13,671 nucleotides of DNA from Actinomycetota bacterium (GTDB lineage Bacteria; Actinomycetota; Geothermincolia; Fen-727; Anoxymicrobiaceae), in the NCBI GenBank assembly GCA_016649525.1, contig JAENXM010000021.1, forward strand, positions 1-13,671. Direction: 5' to 3'. A model generated the notes under the pieces. That model searched no databases, was not told where the DNA came from, and worked only from the letters and a program-made list of their open reading frames with translations. Position numbers and translations under genes: made by a program. Positions 1 through 6,358 of this stretch are shown here, one piece after another. Within the stretch, counting starts at the first letter, position 1, and each line of letters starts with the position of its first letter.

Positions 1-1852
1 TGTTATACCTGGCCGTCTCGAAAATCAGCCGCTGCTCGCCCGACTGCGCCAGGCTGAAGTCGTAGTAGTTATAGTTATTGAAGTACCCGCCCATAACTGA
101 ATACTCAACGTGCATTATTTCGTCGCTACCCGGGACCGCCGTTATGTTCTTGATGGCGCCCCACGAACCTCCCCTCATGCACCTCGAGTAGATAGCCCCG
201 GCCTTCGGCTCGCCCGTTGCATAATCGGCCTTGACCTCGAGCCACGACGCGAGGACGTCCCCGTTTGGCTGGCACGTCAAAATTAGGCCATCAACCACCC
301 GGTCCGAGTCCGCGCTGATCTTCTGTGGGCTCGAAAAGCCGGCACCTGACGTATTGTTCGTATAGTAGACGCCATAGCCCGTCCCTATGTATGGGTCCGT
401 GAAGTGAGTCTCGAAAAGGATCTGTGTACGGCCGTCCTGGTCGAGATCTCCATAGACTGACGACATGTACCGCCCGGCATGGTACGCCAGGACGGTTTCG
501 GGGGCTGAAAAGCCGCTGCCCGTCTCGTATGTGTACTGAATCTCTTCGCCGAGATCTGTAGTCCATCCCGCAGGGGCGGCGGGATTCCACTGGAGATTTT
601 GTATCAAGACCAATACGGACCAGCAGCCAAACGGATCCCGGCCAAGTTGCGCGGCATACGCAACCTTCCCGGCAGGGGCCCGGGTAACATTGATTGGCGC
701 CTGCCATCCGGCGCCCGAATGTCGGATAAGCACCGTATTGAACATGGGAGCATGGAGTGCGTCACCCGTATATAATGTCGCAACAATGGCCCAGATCTCC
801 GCGGTCGTCCCAGAAGTGCTGTATAAAATGAACGGGGCAAACCAGCCCTCATTTACAGCCGCTGATGTCAGGTTCTGAACTGTAGACCATGAGCCTGCGG
901 AATCCCTAGTCGTTCCGTAAATGTCGATTTTATGCTGGTCATCAGCCGCCCCGATAGTCCTGAGGGAAAAGGCCAAGGTAACCTCCCCCGTGACGGGCGA
1001 TGTATCCATCGTCGGGTAGATGTACGGCTCCTGCTGCCCCACTGCGTTGGAATAGTCCCAGGCTCTGATGGTGTATGGGGTCCCCCAATCGTCTTTTACC
1101 CCGTCTATGAACAGCACGCGGCCCGTATAAGTGGAGACGGGGGCTGTCTCCTTGTTTAGAACCTCCAACCACGCGCCGCACAGTCGGTCTCCCGCGATGT
1201 AGAACTCGGCACCTGGAACCGCCCAGGCTGCACCGCTGAAATCGGCCAGGCAGCGCGGGGAGCTCCAGACGCCGTCCGGCGAGCAGTAACGGTAATAGAC
1301 GCTCTCCCCCTCGTGCTGGTAGGCATTCCATAACCCTGGAGCCATTGATGAGTCGCGGCCCCATGTCCACTTGGAGTAGACAAGGTGGAGGTAGTCATCT
1401 GAATCGACCCAGAGCATCCAAACGTCTGTGTCGTCCAGGCCGGAGAAGGATGTAAGCTGGACGGGCGTCGAGAAGGAGCCCTCTGTGTAGACCGTGTAAT
1501 AGAGGTTCGCAAGGCCCTTGGTTACGGTACCTGGCGCATCGGGGGCCTGCGAAACGTCCGTATTCCTTGTTACAAAATAGACGACGTGCTGCCTGCCGCT
1601 GGAGTCCAGCGCGTCATAACTATATGAACGATACGAGATGGCCGGGTCCGTGGAGGGGGTGTACGGCCGGGCGATCGCGGTCCAGCCGCCAGTGCCTTTC
1701 CCGCCTGGCCCGTTACTAGCGTTATTGATCCGGCTCTCATCCCTTCGTTCAGGAACGAGAGAGTCCGGAAGCCACTCCTGCGGACACATCCTCGCCACAT
1801 TTTCGGCGAACTCCTCGCCGACGGGGTCCGAGCACGCCACCGCATCAGGCGC
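1..1852 (-). CDS. Secreted beta-propeller (BNR/sialidase-like) protein body, 3' end outside window
   Basis: Translating the minus strand by hand gives an uninterrupted frame of about 617 codons from the TAA at 1853-1855 to the left edge. No stop appears before the edge, so the protein is truncated by the window. About eight copies of a blade-like motif recur every 58-69 residues: an aromatic strand, then G-x-[FW]-S-x-P. Examples are TEGSFSTPVQL, SPDGVWSSP, KDDWGTPYTI, SAGSWSTVQNL, SGAGWQAPINV, TGSGFSAPETV, SGAGFSSPQKI and GGSWGAIKNIT. This is the pattern of BNR/sialidase-type propellers with degenerate Asp-boxes (SPDGVW is the closest). A catalytic sialidase cannot be claimed, since no Arg triad is recognisable; a ligand-binding or structural propeller is equally likely. 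No convincing ribosome site precedes the first in-frame GTG (1840) or ATG (1789). The frame is continuous with a signal-peptide leader across the TAA, so this is probably one gene with a nonsense codon. Confidence 0.72.
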
Positions 1853-2035
1853 TTAGTAAGGCCTGTGTTGCACCAGGCCGTCGGGCGCCGTGCTTGATTT
1901 TCCTACGTTTTTCTCAGGCATGTTCTGTGCAACGGCACCCGTGGCCGGCAAGAACGCAAGGCCCATAGCGATGATCGCCGCTATCGCAACTACGGCACCC
2001 CAACGCGCACTATGAAATGGTTCAGTGGATTTCAA
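1853..2035 (-). pseudogene. Signal-peptide leader of the propeller gene, ended by in-frame TAA
   Basis: A 60-codon reading frame starts at TTG 2035 and encodes a classic Sec signal peptide: MKSTEPFHSARW, a hydrophobic core at about residues 13-30, then ATGAVA before Q37, a likely signal peptidase I site. About 24 mature residues follow before TAA at 1853-1855. The same frame then continues open for more than 600 codons as the propeller protein. I therefore read this as the 5' end of that gene, cut by a single stop, and not as a separate peptide gene. An upstream ATG at 2110 in the same frame would add 25 polar residues and lacks the strong ribosome site seen at 2035. The alternative is a genuine short secreted peptide, but nothing suggests a function for one. 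Confidence 0.6.
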
Positions 2036-2050
2036 GGGAGTGCTCCTTTC
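2036..2050 (-). promoter_or_regulatory. Ribosome binding site deciding a TTG start
   Basis: On the minus strand GAAAGGAG (2050-2043) is followed by a seven-base spacer (CACTCCC) and TTG at 2035-2033. The spacing is ideal, and the peptide then begins MKSTEP directly before the hydrophobic core. This is better than the ATG at 2110. Confidence 0.65.
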
Positions 2051-2139
2051 GCGAGAGGGGTATGGGGGTACTTCTTCCTGCCAGTACGCCATCCAACGAG
2101 TTTCGCCCATCTAGCGGGCAAAAGCAAGATTCAGGCTAT

Positions 2140-4116
2140 CTAGTAACCCATCGCGTCGGACCCGCCGGACCACGTCCCCATGTAGTTGAAGTACATGGGG
2201 CGCTCCGCGATTATCCCGACCCCGTTGGTGACCTCGACAATCATGGCGGTATCGTGCGCGGCGTCGTCCGCGATTCCAAGGGCATCGTTCAGGCAGACCG
2301 TTGTGCGCGAAAGCGGGGGGACCGTCGCGGGCTGCTGCTGCGTGACGTTGTCGCCCCTCATGTAGGTAACGAGGACGGAAGCCTGCTTGTCGGTCGGGTT
2401 GCCGAGGCAGAGGAAGGTCGCGAAGTTCGGGCGGGTCGTCCCCTCCGCGAAGTGCCATGAAGTCTTCGGATAGGGCGCCCCGACAGCGTCGTGACCGCCG
2501 CTCCACGCACCACCGTAGTTGAAGTACATGGGGCGCTCGGCGACTATCCCGACATTGTTCGTCGTAGCCACGCGGCATGAGAAGTCTTTGTTTCCACCCA
2601 GGTCGTTCACGACGTTTATAGTCCTGCGTGAGTGGGGACCCACCACGTAAGTTATGTCCTTATTCCCGCCTCCCGCCACCATGTATGTGACCGTTACGGC
2701 GGCTTCGGCGTCGGATGGGTTTGCAAGGCACAGGAACGTCGCGAAGTTCGGGCGCGTCGTCCCCTCCGCGAAATACCAGGTGGTCTTCGGGCTCGGCGTC
2801 CCCATTGCGTCGTGCCCGCCCGACCAGCTCCCCTGGTAGTTGAAGTACATGGGGCGCTCCGCGATTATCCCGACCCCGTTGGTGACCTCAAGCCTGGTCG
2901 CGAAATCGTGAGACGCGTCGTCCGTGGTTCCCAGTACTTCATTGACCGGCACCGTCAGGCGGGAAAGCGGCGAAACGTTGACGGTCTGCTGCTGGGTGTT
3001 GCCGTCACCCTTGAAGTAAGTGATAGTGACCCGGGCTTCCTGGTTGCCGGGGTTACCCAGGCAAAGGTAGGTCGCAAAGCCCGGCCTCGCCGTGCCCTCC
3101 GCGAAGTACCAGGTGGTCTCAGGGTAGGGAGTCCCCACGGTATCGGAACCGCCGCTCCAGGCATCCTTGTAGTTGAAGTACATCGGCCGCTCGGCGACGA
3201 TGCCGACCTTGTTGGTCGAAGTGACGCGGGTCGAAAAGTCCTTCCCGGGGCCGATGTCCTTTGACGCGTCGACGGTCAGGCGGGAGTTGGGACCGATGGT
3301 GTAGGGAACGCTTTGATTCCCTCCCCCCTCCACCAGGTAATTGACCGTCACCTCCGCGTTGACGCCGTTCGGGTTGGCAAGGCAGAGGTACGTGACGAAC
3401 TCCGGCCGTGTAGTCCCCTCCGCGAAGTACCAGTCGAGCGCCGTGGTCTCCGTGTTCCCTACCTCGACCCCGGTGTAGTAATGCTTCAGGATGTCGCGGT
3501 AGCCCCAGCCGGCAGCGGCGAGTACCCGTGCCCCTTCCTGGCACATGCCGACGCCGTGCCCCCACATCGTCGTGAACCCGCACGGGCACGAGACGCTGCG
3601 GCAGTAGGGCACATAGCCTCCCCAGACACTCTCGCTGTTCCTCGTATACCCGTCGCAGTGCCCGAAGTAGAAAGCGGAGATAATCTCGCCATTGTACCTG
3701 GCCGCTATCTTATGTGTTGAATCGACGGCCACGTCAGTCCGCGGGTCGTGCGCCGCCCGCCAGACCTGGCAGTGAGTGGTCGTGCAGACGTTGGCGCCTT
3801 CGTCGGGATGGCGGTTAGCGGTGGAGGCGTAGCACCGGGCGGCGACAGCCTGGGCCGCGAGAGAATCGTAAGGCCAGGAGGCACCTACCTCGGAGGGGAC
3901 GACGCCCTTGAGGTACTCGTCCATCTCCATTGTCCTGACCGAACCGTCCGGCATCAGTACCCTGATCGTATCCGGCACCGAGTATACACCCGAGCCGCGC
4001 GCGACCGGCACGTTCTTTGCCGGAGCCACAGCGAGAAAGAGTGTCGAGCAGGCGACGATCAGGAGTCCCGCCGCCATCACAACTGCCAGTTTTTTTCCTA
4101 CACCCCTTGTAACCAT
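2140..4116 (-). CDS. SpoIID/LytB-domain cell-wall protein with four C-terminal surface repeats
   Basis: 658 residues. An N-terminal hydrophobic signal (about 9-33) contains IVAC at 20-23, which fits a lipobox; the hydrophobic stretch continues after it, so lipoprotein versus Sec substrate or anchor is open. Residues 50-218 are a SpoIID/LytB domain: MDEYLKGVVPSEVGASWP (65-82, Glu76 at the position of the family's catalytic Glu), AAQAVAARCYA, and WGHGVGMCQEGA (185-196). SpoIID proteins are peptidoglycan lytic transglycosylases that cut denuded glycan strands; LytB relatives enhance an amidase. The domain has eight cysteines (95, 111, 116, 154, 172, 177, 179, 192), more than I would expect, which suggests disulfides or metal binding. 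Residues 229-658 are four repeats, each starting W[YH]FAEGT and ending MYFNY...W.GG.D..G. The start is ATG with GAGGG upstream. It likely acts outside the membrane on the cell wall, with the repeats as a stalk or adhesive region. Confidence 0.9.
   Translation of the reverse strand: MVTRGVGKKLAVVMAAGLLIVACSTLFLAVAPAKNVPVARGSGVYSVPDTIRVLMPDGSVRTMEMDEYLKGVVPSEVGASWPYDSLAAQAVAARCYASTANRHPDEGANVCTTTHCQVWRAAHDPRTDVAVDSTHKIAARYNGEIISAFYFGHCDGYTRNSESVWGGYVPYCRSVSCPCGFTTMWGHGVGMCQEGARVLAAAGWGYRDILKHYYTGVEVGNTETTALDWYFAEGTTRPEFVTYLCLANPNGVNAEVTVNYLVEGGGNQSVPYTIGPNSRLTVDASKDIGPGKDFSTRVTSTNKVGIVAERPMYFNYKDAWSGGSDTVGTPYPETTWYFAEGTARPGFATYLCLGNPGNQEARVTITYFKGDGNTQQQTVNVSPLSRLTVPVNEVLGTTDDASHDFATRLEVTNGVGIIAERPMYFNYQGSWSGGHDAMGTPSPKTTWYFAEGTTRPNFATFLCLANPSDAEAAVTVTYMVAGGGNKDITYVVGPHSRRTINVVNDLGGNKDFSCRVATTNNVGIVAERPMYFNYGGAWSGGHDAVGAPYPKTSWHFAEGTTRPNFATFLCLGNPTDKQASVLVTYMRGDNVTQQQPATVPPLSRTTVCLNDALGIADDAAHDTAMIVEVTNGVGIIAERPMYFNYMGTWSGGSDAMGY
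2143..3432 (-). repeat. Four protein-level repeats in A-B-A-B order, 654-base period
   Basis: The repeats begin at residues 229, 336, 447 and 554 of the SpoIID-like protein (bases 3432, 3111, 2778, 2457). Copies 1 and 3 share an EGGGN/AGGGN and KDFS form; copies 2 and 4 share a GDGNTQQQ/GDNVTQQQ and ...DDA.HD form. The two-repeat unit is 218 residues. Bases 2182-2235 and 2836-2889 are identical over 54 positions and lie exactly 654 bases apart, which fits duplication of the two-repeat unit or gene conversion. Confidence 0.9.
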
Positions 4117-4172
4117 TACATCCCTCTAACGAAAGAGGCCCACTCAGGGGCCCCCGTTCTGATACGCATTTA

Positions 4173-4178
4173 ATTATA
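4173..4178 (-). promoter_or_regulatory. Candidate -10 box for the SpoIID-like gene
   Basis: The minus strand reads TATAAT here, in an AT-rich pocket within otherwise GC-rich DNA, 57 bases before the ATG at 4116. No good -35 hexamer lies 16-18 bases upstream, so this is tentative. Confidence 0.3.
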
Positions 4179-4192
4179 CGCTTCAGCCAGGA

Positions 4193-4591
4193 TTATTCCT
4201 CCGAAGGCTCTCCCGCACTCTGAAACATCGACGGCCTGTAGGTCGCGTACCTCATCTTGCTGAACACGGTACCGGCGCTGCGGGTGAATACATTGGGGTT
4301 GATTCTCTCCACGAACCGCGGGAGTATCCGCTCGTTCTTGTTCACCATCTCCGCCATCGCCTTCGGGTCTATGTACTTTATCACCTCTCCCATGACCTGC
4401 ATGCTCTCGTTCATGGAGTCCGCGATCGCTTTCGGGTCGAGGTTCGCCATTATGTTCCCCATTATGCCCGCGTTCTCGTTTATAGCCTCTGCCACGACGC
4501 GCGGGTCCAGGCCCTCCATGAGGCCCGTCATCAGCTCTTTGTTACTGCCCATCTTCGCCATATAGCTTCCCAGCGTCCTCAAAAACGACAA
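4193..4591 (-). CDS. Small protein of 23-residue helical DP repeats, function unknown
   Basis: I do not recognise the family. Counted from the upstream ATG (4621), residues 38-60, 61-83 and 84-106 form three tandem repeats of exactly 23 residues with the pattern [LI]DP[KR]x[VIM]Axx[VIM]Nx[NS] followed by a hydrophobic half. A fourth, decayed copy starts INPN at 107. An N-terminal stretch rich in Met, Leu and Gly may be a further remnant. There is no signal peptide, membrane segment or Cys, so it should be cytosolic and all-helical, perhaps a membrane-surface or oligomerising scaffold. I prefer the TTG start at 4591 because AAGGAGG lies eight bases before it. ATG 4621 would add ten residues but has only a weak GAGG two bases away. 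It lies 76 bases upstream of the SpoIID-like gene on the same strand. Confidence 0.75.
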   Translation of the reverse strand: MSFLRTLGSYMAKMGSNKELMTGLMEGLDPRVVAEAINENAGIMGNIMANLDPKAIADSMNESMQVMGEVIKYIDPKAMAEMVNKNERILPRFVERINPNVFTRSAGTVFSKMRYATYRPSMFQSAGEPSEE

Positions 4592-4606
4592 CTTGATAAC
4601 CTCCTT
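4592..4606 (-). promoter_or_regulatory. Ribosome binding site supporting a TTG start
   Basis: A full AAGGAGG (4606-4600) sits eight bases before TTG 4591-4589 and lies inside the coding region of the longer ATG model. It is the strongest ribosome site near this gene. Confidence 0.5.
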
Positions 4607-4662
4607 CAGGGTAATCGGCATTACCTCTTATAACTTAATGAAACCGAAGGGTCAAACCCGAA

Positions 4663-4694
4663 GCAACATCGGTGCAACATCGGTGCCTGGCACC
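4663..4694. repeat. 11-bp direct repeat abutting a GGTGCCTGGCACC palindrome
   Basis: GCAACATCGGT occurs twice back to back (4663-4673, 4674-4684), directly followed by the perfect 6-1-6 palindrome GGTGCCTGGCACC (4682-4694). The palindrome resembles the elements at 7964, 9002 and 11469. Bases 4622-4912 hold no convincing gene; this element and the inverted repeat at 4851 are the only structures I see there. Confidence 0.55.
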
Positions 4695-4850
4695 AAATGT
4701 GTCATGAACCCCTCCGGGGCTACCCCGTCCTTCAAAACCGGTTTGAGGGTCGCGTCCGGAGCGGTCGCGAAAGGCTCGGAGTTGAAATCGGGTGCACTAT
4801 ATTCGGGCATTTTGAAAGCCACCGGAGGCACCTGCAAGCGCAACAGGCCA

Positions 4851-4878
4851 GGGCCTGAACTAAGATTAGATCAGGCCC
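4851..4878 (-). terminator. Long inverted repeat downstream of the Cys-rich gene, possible terminator
   Basis: GGGCCTGA (4851-4858) pairs with TCAGGCCC (4871-4878). Inside, CTAA and TTAG pair again after one A/A mismatch, leaving a two-base loop. It begins 35 bases after the stop codon of the Cys-rich gene. There is no T-run after it, so it is either a weak or Rho-assisted terminator or a palindromic protein site. Confidence 0.4.
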
Positions 4879-4912
4879 ACAGGATACGCTATTCCATTGC
4901 GGTCCGCCACGC

Positions 4913-5227
4913 CTACCTGGGAGTCCCGCAGGGACCCTGTCCAGCGCACGGCCCCTGGGTGCCGCTACCGGTGGAATCGCTGCATTCCTCGCGGCAATCC
5001 GCCTGTCCAACGGCACACCTCAACCCATCGCCCCGGCCGCCGATGCAGCCGGCGTCCATGTCGCACCGTTCCTGGGACCGGCCCGTCAAGGACCCACTCG
5101 TGCTCCGGCAGGAGCCGCGGTCAGCCGCAAGCGTCACGGCAACGGTGACCCCCGCCACCAGGGCGAGAGCAACGATGCAGGCGCCGGCCACTACCGCCAC
5201 CTTCGACCAGTCTGTCTTTTTGTCCAT
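4913..5227 (-). CDS. Small membrane-anchored or secreted Cys-rich protein
   Basis: 104 residues with start ATG 5227, preceded by GGGAGG at good spacing. The N-terminus MDKKTDWSK is followed by a strong hydrophobic helix (about residues 10-33, VAVVAGACIVALALVAGV and onward), then ADRG. The exported tail of about 70 residues is rich in Gly, Ser, Arg and Cys, with eight cysteines (SCR, RCD, GCI, RCA, DCR, ECS, PCA, PCG). This suggests disulfide bonds or metal binding outside the membrane. I do not recognise a family. The gene is divergent from the glycosidase at 5331 and shares a 103-base intergenic region with it. The longer frame reaching back to 5578 is antisense to the glycosidase and is not real. 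Confidence 0.72.
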   Translation of the reverse strand: MDKKTDWSKVAVVAGACIVALALVAGVTVAVTLAADRGSCRSTSGSLTGRSQERCDMDAGCIGGRGDGLRCAVGQADCREECSDSTGSGTQGPCAGQGPCGTPR

Positions 5228-5262
5228 TAAACCTCCCTTCCGGGTTATGAATGAGTTTGCCC

Positions 5263-5291
5263 TTAATCCGGCCGGGATTAAATGATATAAA
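5263..5291. promoter_or_regulatory. Divergent intergenic palindrome overlapping a promoter-like site
   Basis: TTAATCCGGCCGGGATTAA (5263-5281) has perfect 7-bp arms and a 5-base centre. On the plus strand TATAAA follows at 5286-5291, and TTAATC (5263-5268) lies 17 bases before it, so the palindrome would span the -35 to -10 region of a promoter for the glycosidase gene. That position suits an operator controlling one or both divergent genes. The promoter match itself is weak. Confidence 0.4.
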
Positions 5292-5330
5292 ACAATGTGA
5301 GGCGAGATTCCTTGAACCGGGGGGCCCAAG

Positions 5331-6245
5331 ATGACCTTAGAAACCGGCGAGTACCTGAAGAACTGGACCGACCACCCCGACAACCCGCTCATCGAGCCGC
5401 CAGGGCGGGAGTTCCTTCTCGGCGACCCTTCTGTCGTCCTGCCGGAGGAGAGCCCGGACGGGAATTGGCACTTATTCGCGAACAGCCTGTTCGGGATACA
5501 CCACTTCACGAGCGGAGACGGGATACACTGGAGGCGTGAGGGTAAGATCGGGCCGGGCTTCAGGCCCTTCGTATTCAAGGAAGACGATACCTTTTATCTA
5601 TTCATCGAGCACTTCCCGGTGCCGCAGTTCCGCTCACACATAACGGTACGAACGTCGTCCGACCTCTGGAACTGGAGCGAGATGAGAGAGGTCCTCAAAC
5701 CCGGGCTTCCCTGGGAGGGAAGGATCGTCAAGACCGCAGGCAACCCCTGCCTCGTCAAGGTCGGCGAACGATACCGCCTCTACTATAGCGCCTGGGTTGT
5801 CTTCTTCCCGGACCTCGGCTTCTGTGAGCCGCGCCACATCAGCGCGGCGCATGCCGACTCGATAATGGGGCCTTACAAGAAACTGGGTGAGCCGATCATA
5901 TCTCCCTCCGAAGACAATCCATACTGCAACCGCGCAGCGGGCGCCATCAAGGTGATGTTCGACGAGAAGCGCGGCCTGTATTACGGCTTCCACAACGGGA
6001 TATATAGAGACAGCCAGGGCCTTTCGCGCTCTGCCATCCTTCTTCTTTCCTCCGAGGACGGGCTGGCATGGGAGCGGGTCTATCCCGAGCCCATCATCAA
6101 GCCGGAGGGGGACGGCTGGAAGAAGGCGTTCGTCTACCAGCTCGACGTCAAACGGGTAGGAGACGAGATGTGGCTCTATTACAACGCGAGGGACGGCTGG
6201 CGGATCGGCAAGGAGCGAATCGGGCTCGCGACCTGCCCTTTTTAG
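5331..6245 (+). CDS. GH43/GH130-like five-bladed beta-propeller glycosidase
   Basis: 304 residues. There is no signal peptide, so it is cytosolic. The opening HPDNPLIEPPG (15-25) then GDPSVV (31-36), followed by repeated short propeller strands such as NWHLFANS, DGIHWRR (63-69), DTFYLFIEH, ERYRLYYSA (147-155), GLYYGFHNG and EMWLYYNARDGW (279-290), is typical of the GH32/43/62/68/130 propeller group. DGIHW, DLWNW and DGLAW mark the recurring D-G-x-x-W turn. Candidate acidic residues are Asp32, Glu93 and Asp161, but catalytic roles cannot be fixed by eye. It could be a hydrolase or, if GH130-like, an inverting phosphorylase. An in-frame stop lies just upstream of ATG 5331, and GGGGGG is the only ribosome-site-like sequence. 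It is the sole plus-strand gene and stands beside the GT4/GH94 operon, which suggests a role on the same sugar. Confidence 0.82.
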   Translation: MTLETGEYLKNWTDHPDNPLIEPPGREFLLGDPSVVLPEESPDGNWHLFANSLFGIHHFTSGDGIHWRREGKIGPGFRPFVFKEDDTFYLFIEHFPVPQFRSHITVRTSSDLWNWSEMREVLKPGLPWEGRIVKTAGNPCLVKVGERYRLYYSAWVVFFPDLGFCEPRHISAAHADSIMGPYKKLGEPIISPSEDNPYCNRAAGAIKVMFDEKRGLYYGFHNGIYRDSQGLSRSAILLLSSEDGLAWERVYPEPIIKPEGDGWKKAFVYQLDVKRVGDEMWLYYNARDGWRIGKERIGLATCPF

Positions 6246-6264
6246 GCGGGTCTCTCAGACCCGC
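6246..6264 (+). terminator. Hairpin directly after the glycosidase stop codon
   Basis: GCGGGTCT (6246-6253), loop CTC, AGACCCGC (6257-6264): a perfect 8-bp GC-rich stem starting one base after TAG. A second perfect stem, CCCGGCCT/AGGCCGGG, follows at 6282-6300. Neither has a T-run, but their position between convergent genes fits transcription termination. Confidence 0.6.
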
Positions 6265-6289
6265 GTTCCCCGGCCTGAGTTCCCGGCCT

Positions 6290-6358
6290 GAGAGGCCGGG
6301 CTAAAGTTGAGAGGCCGGGCTAAAGTTGAGAGGCCGGGCTAAAGTTGAGAGGCCGGGC
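6290..6358. repeat. 19-bp tandem repeat, three full copies plus a partial one
   Basis: The unit GAGAGGCCGGGCTAAAGTT occurs identically at 6290-6308, 6309-6327 and 6328-6346, with a 12-base partial copy at 6347-6358. The first copy shares its arm with the hairpin at 6282-6300, and the last abuts the stop codon of the minus-strand zinc-ribbon gene. There are no spacers, so it is not a CRISPR; it looks like slippage expansion of a terminator arm. Confidence 0.9.

Noticed and set aside
291..1845. Several short minus-strand frames of 91-142 codons
   Set aside because: They are out of frame with the long open propeller frame, are rich in Arg, Pro and Gly as expected of shadow frames, and lack ribosome sites.
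2101..2126. Terminator after the SpoIID-like gene
   Set aside because: Only a 4-bp GCCC/GGGC stem with a long loop and no T-run.
2632..3264. 210-codon plus-strand frame
   Set aside because: Antisense to the SpoIID protein repeats; its apparent internal repeats only mirror those of the real gene.
4652..4843. 63-codon minus-strand frame between the Cys-rich and DP-repeat genes
   Set aside because: TTG start without ribosome site, no motif, and it runs through the direct repeats and palindrome at 4663-4694; probably chance.
4593..5285. Plus-strand frame of 230 codons
   Set aside because: Low-complexity Pro/Arg/Ser-rich translation, antisense to the Cys-rich gene, which has a good ribosome site and a clear membrane helix.
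6290..6358. CRISPR array
   Set aside because: Units are 19 bp, contiguous and without spacers.
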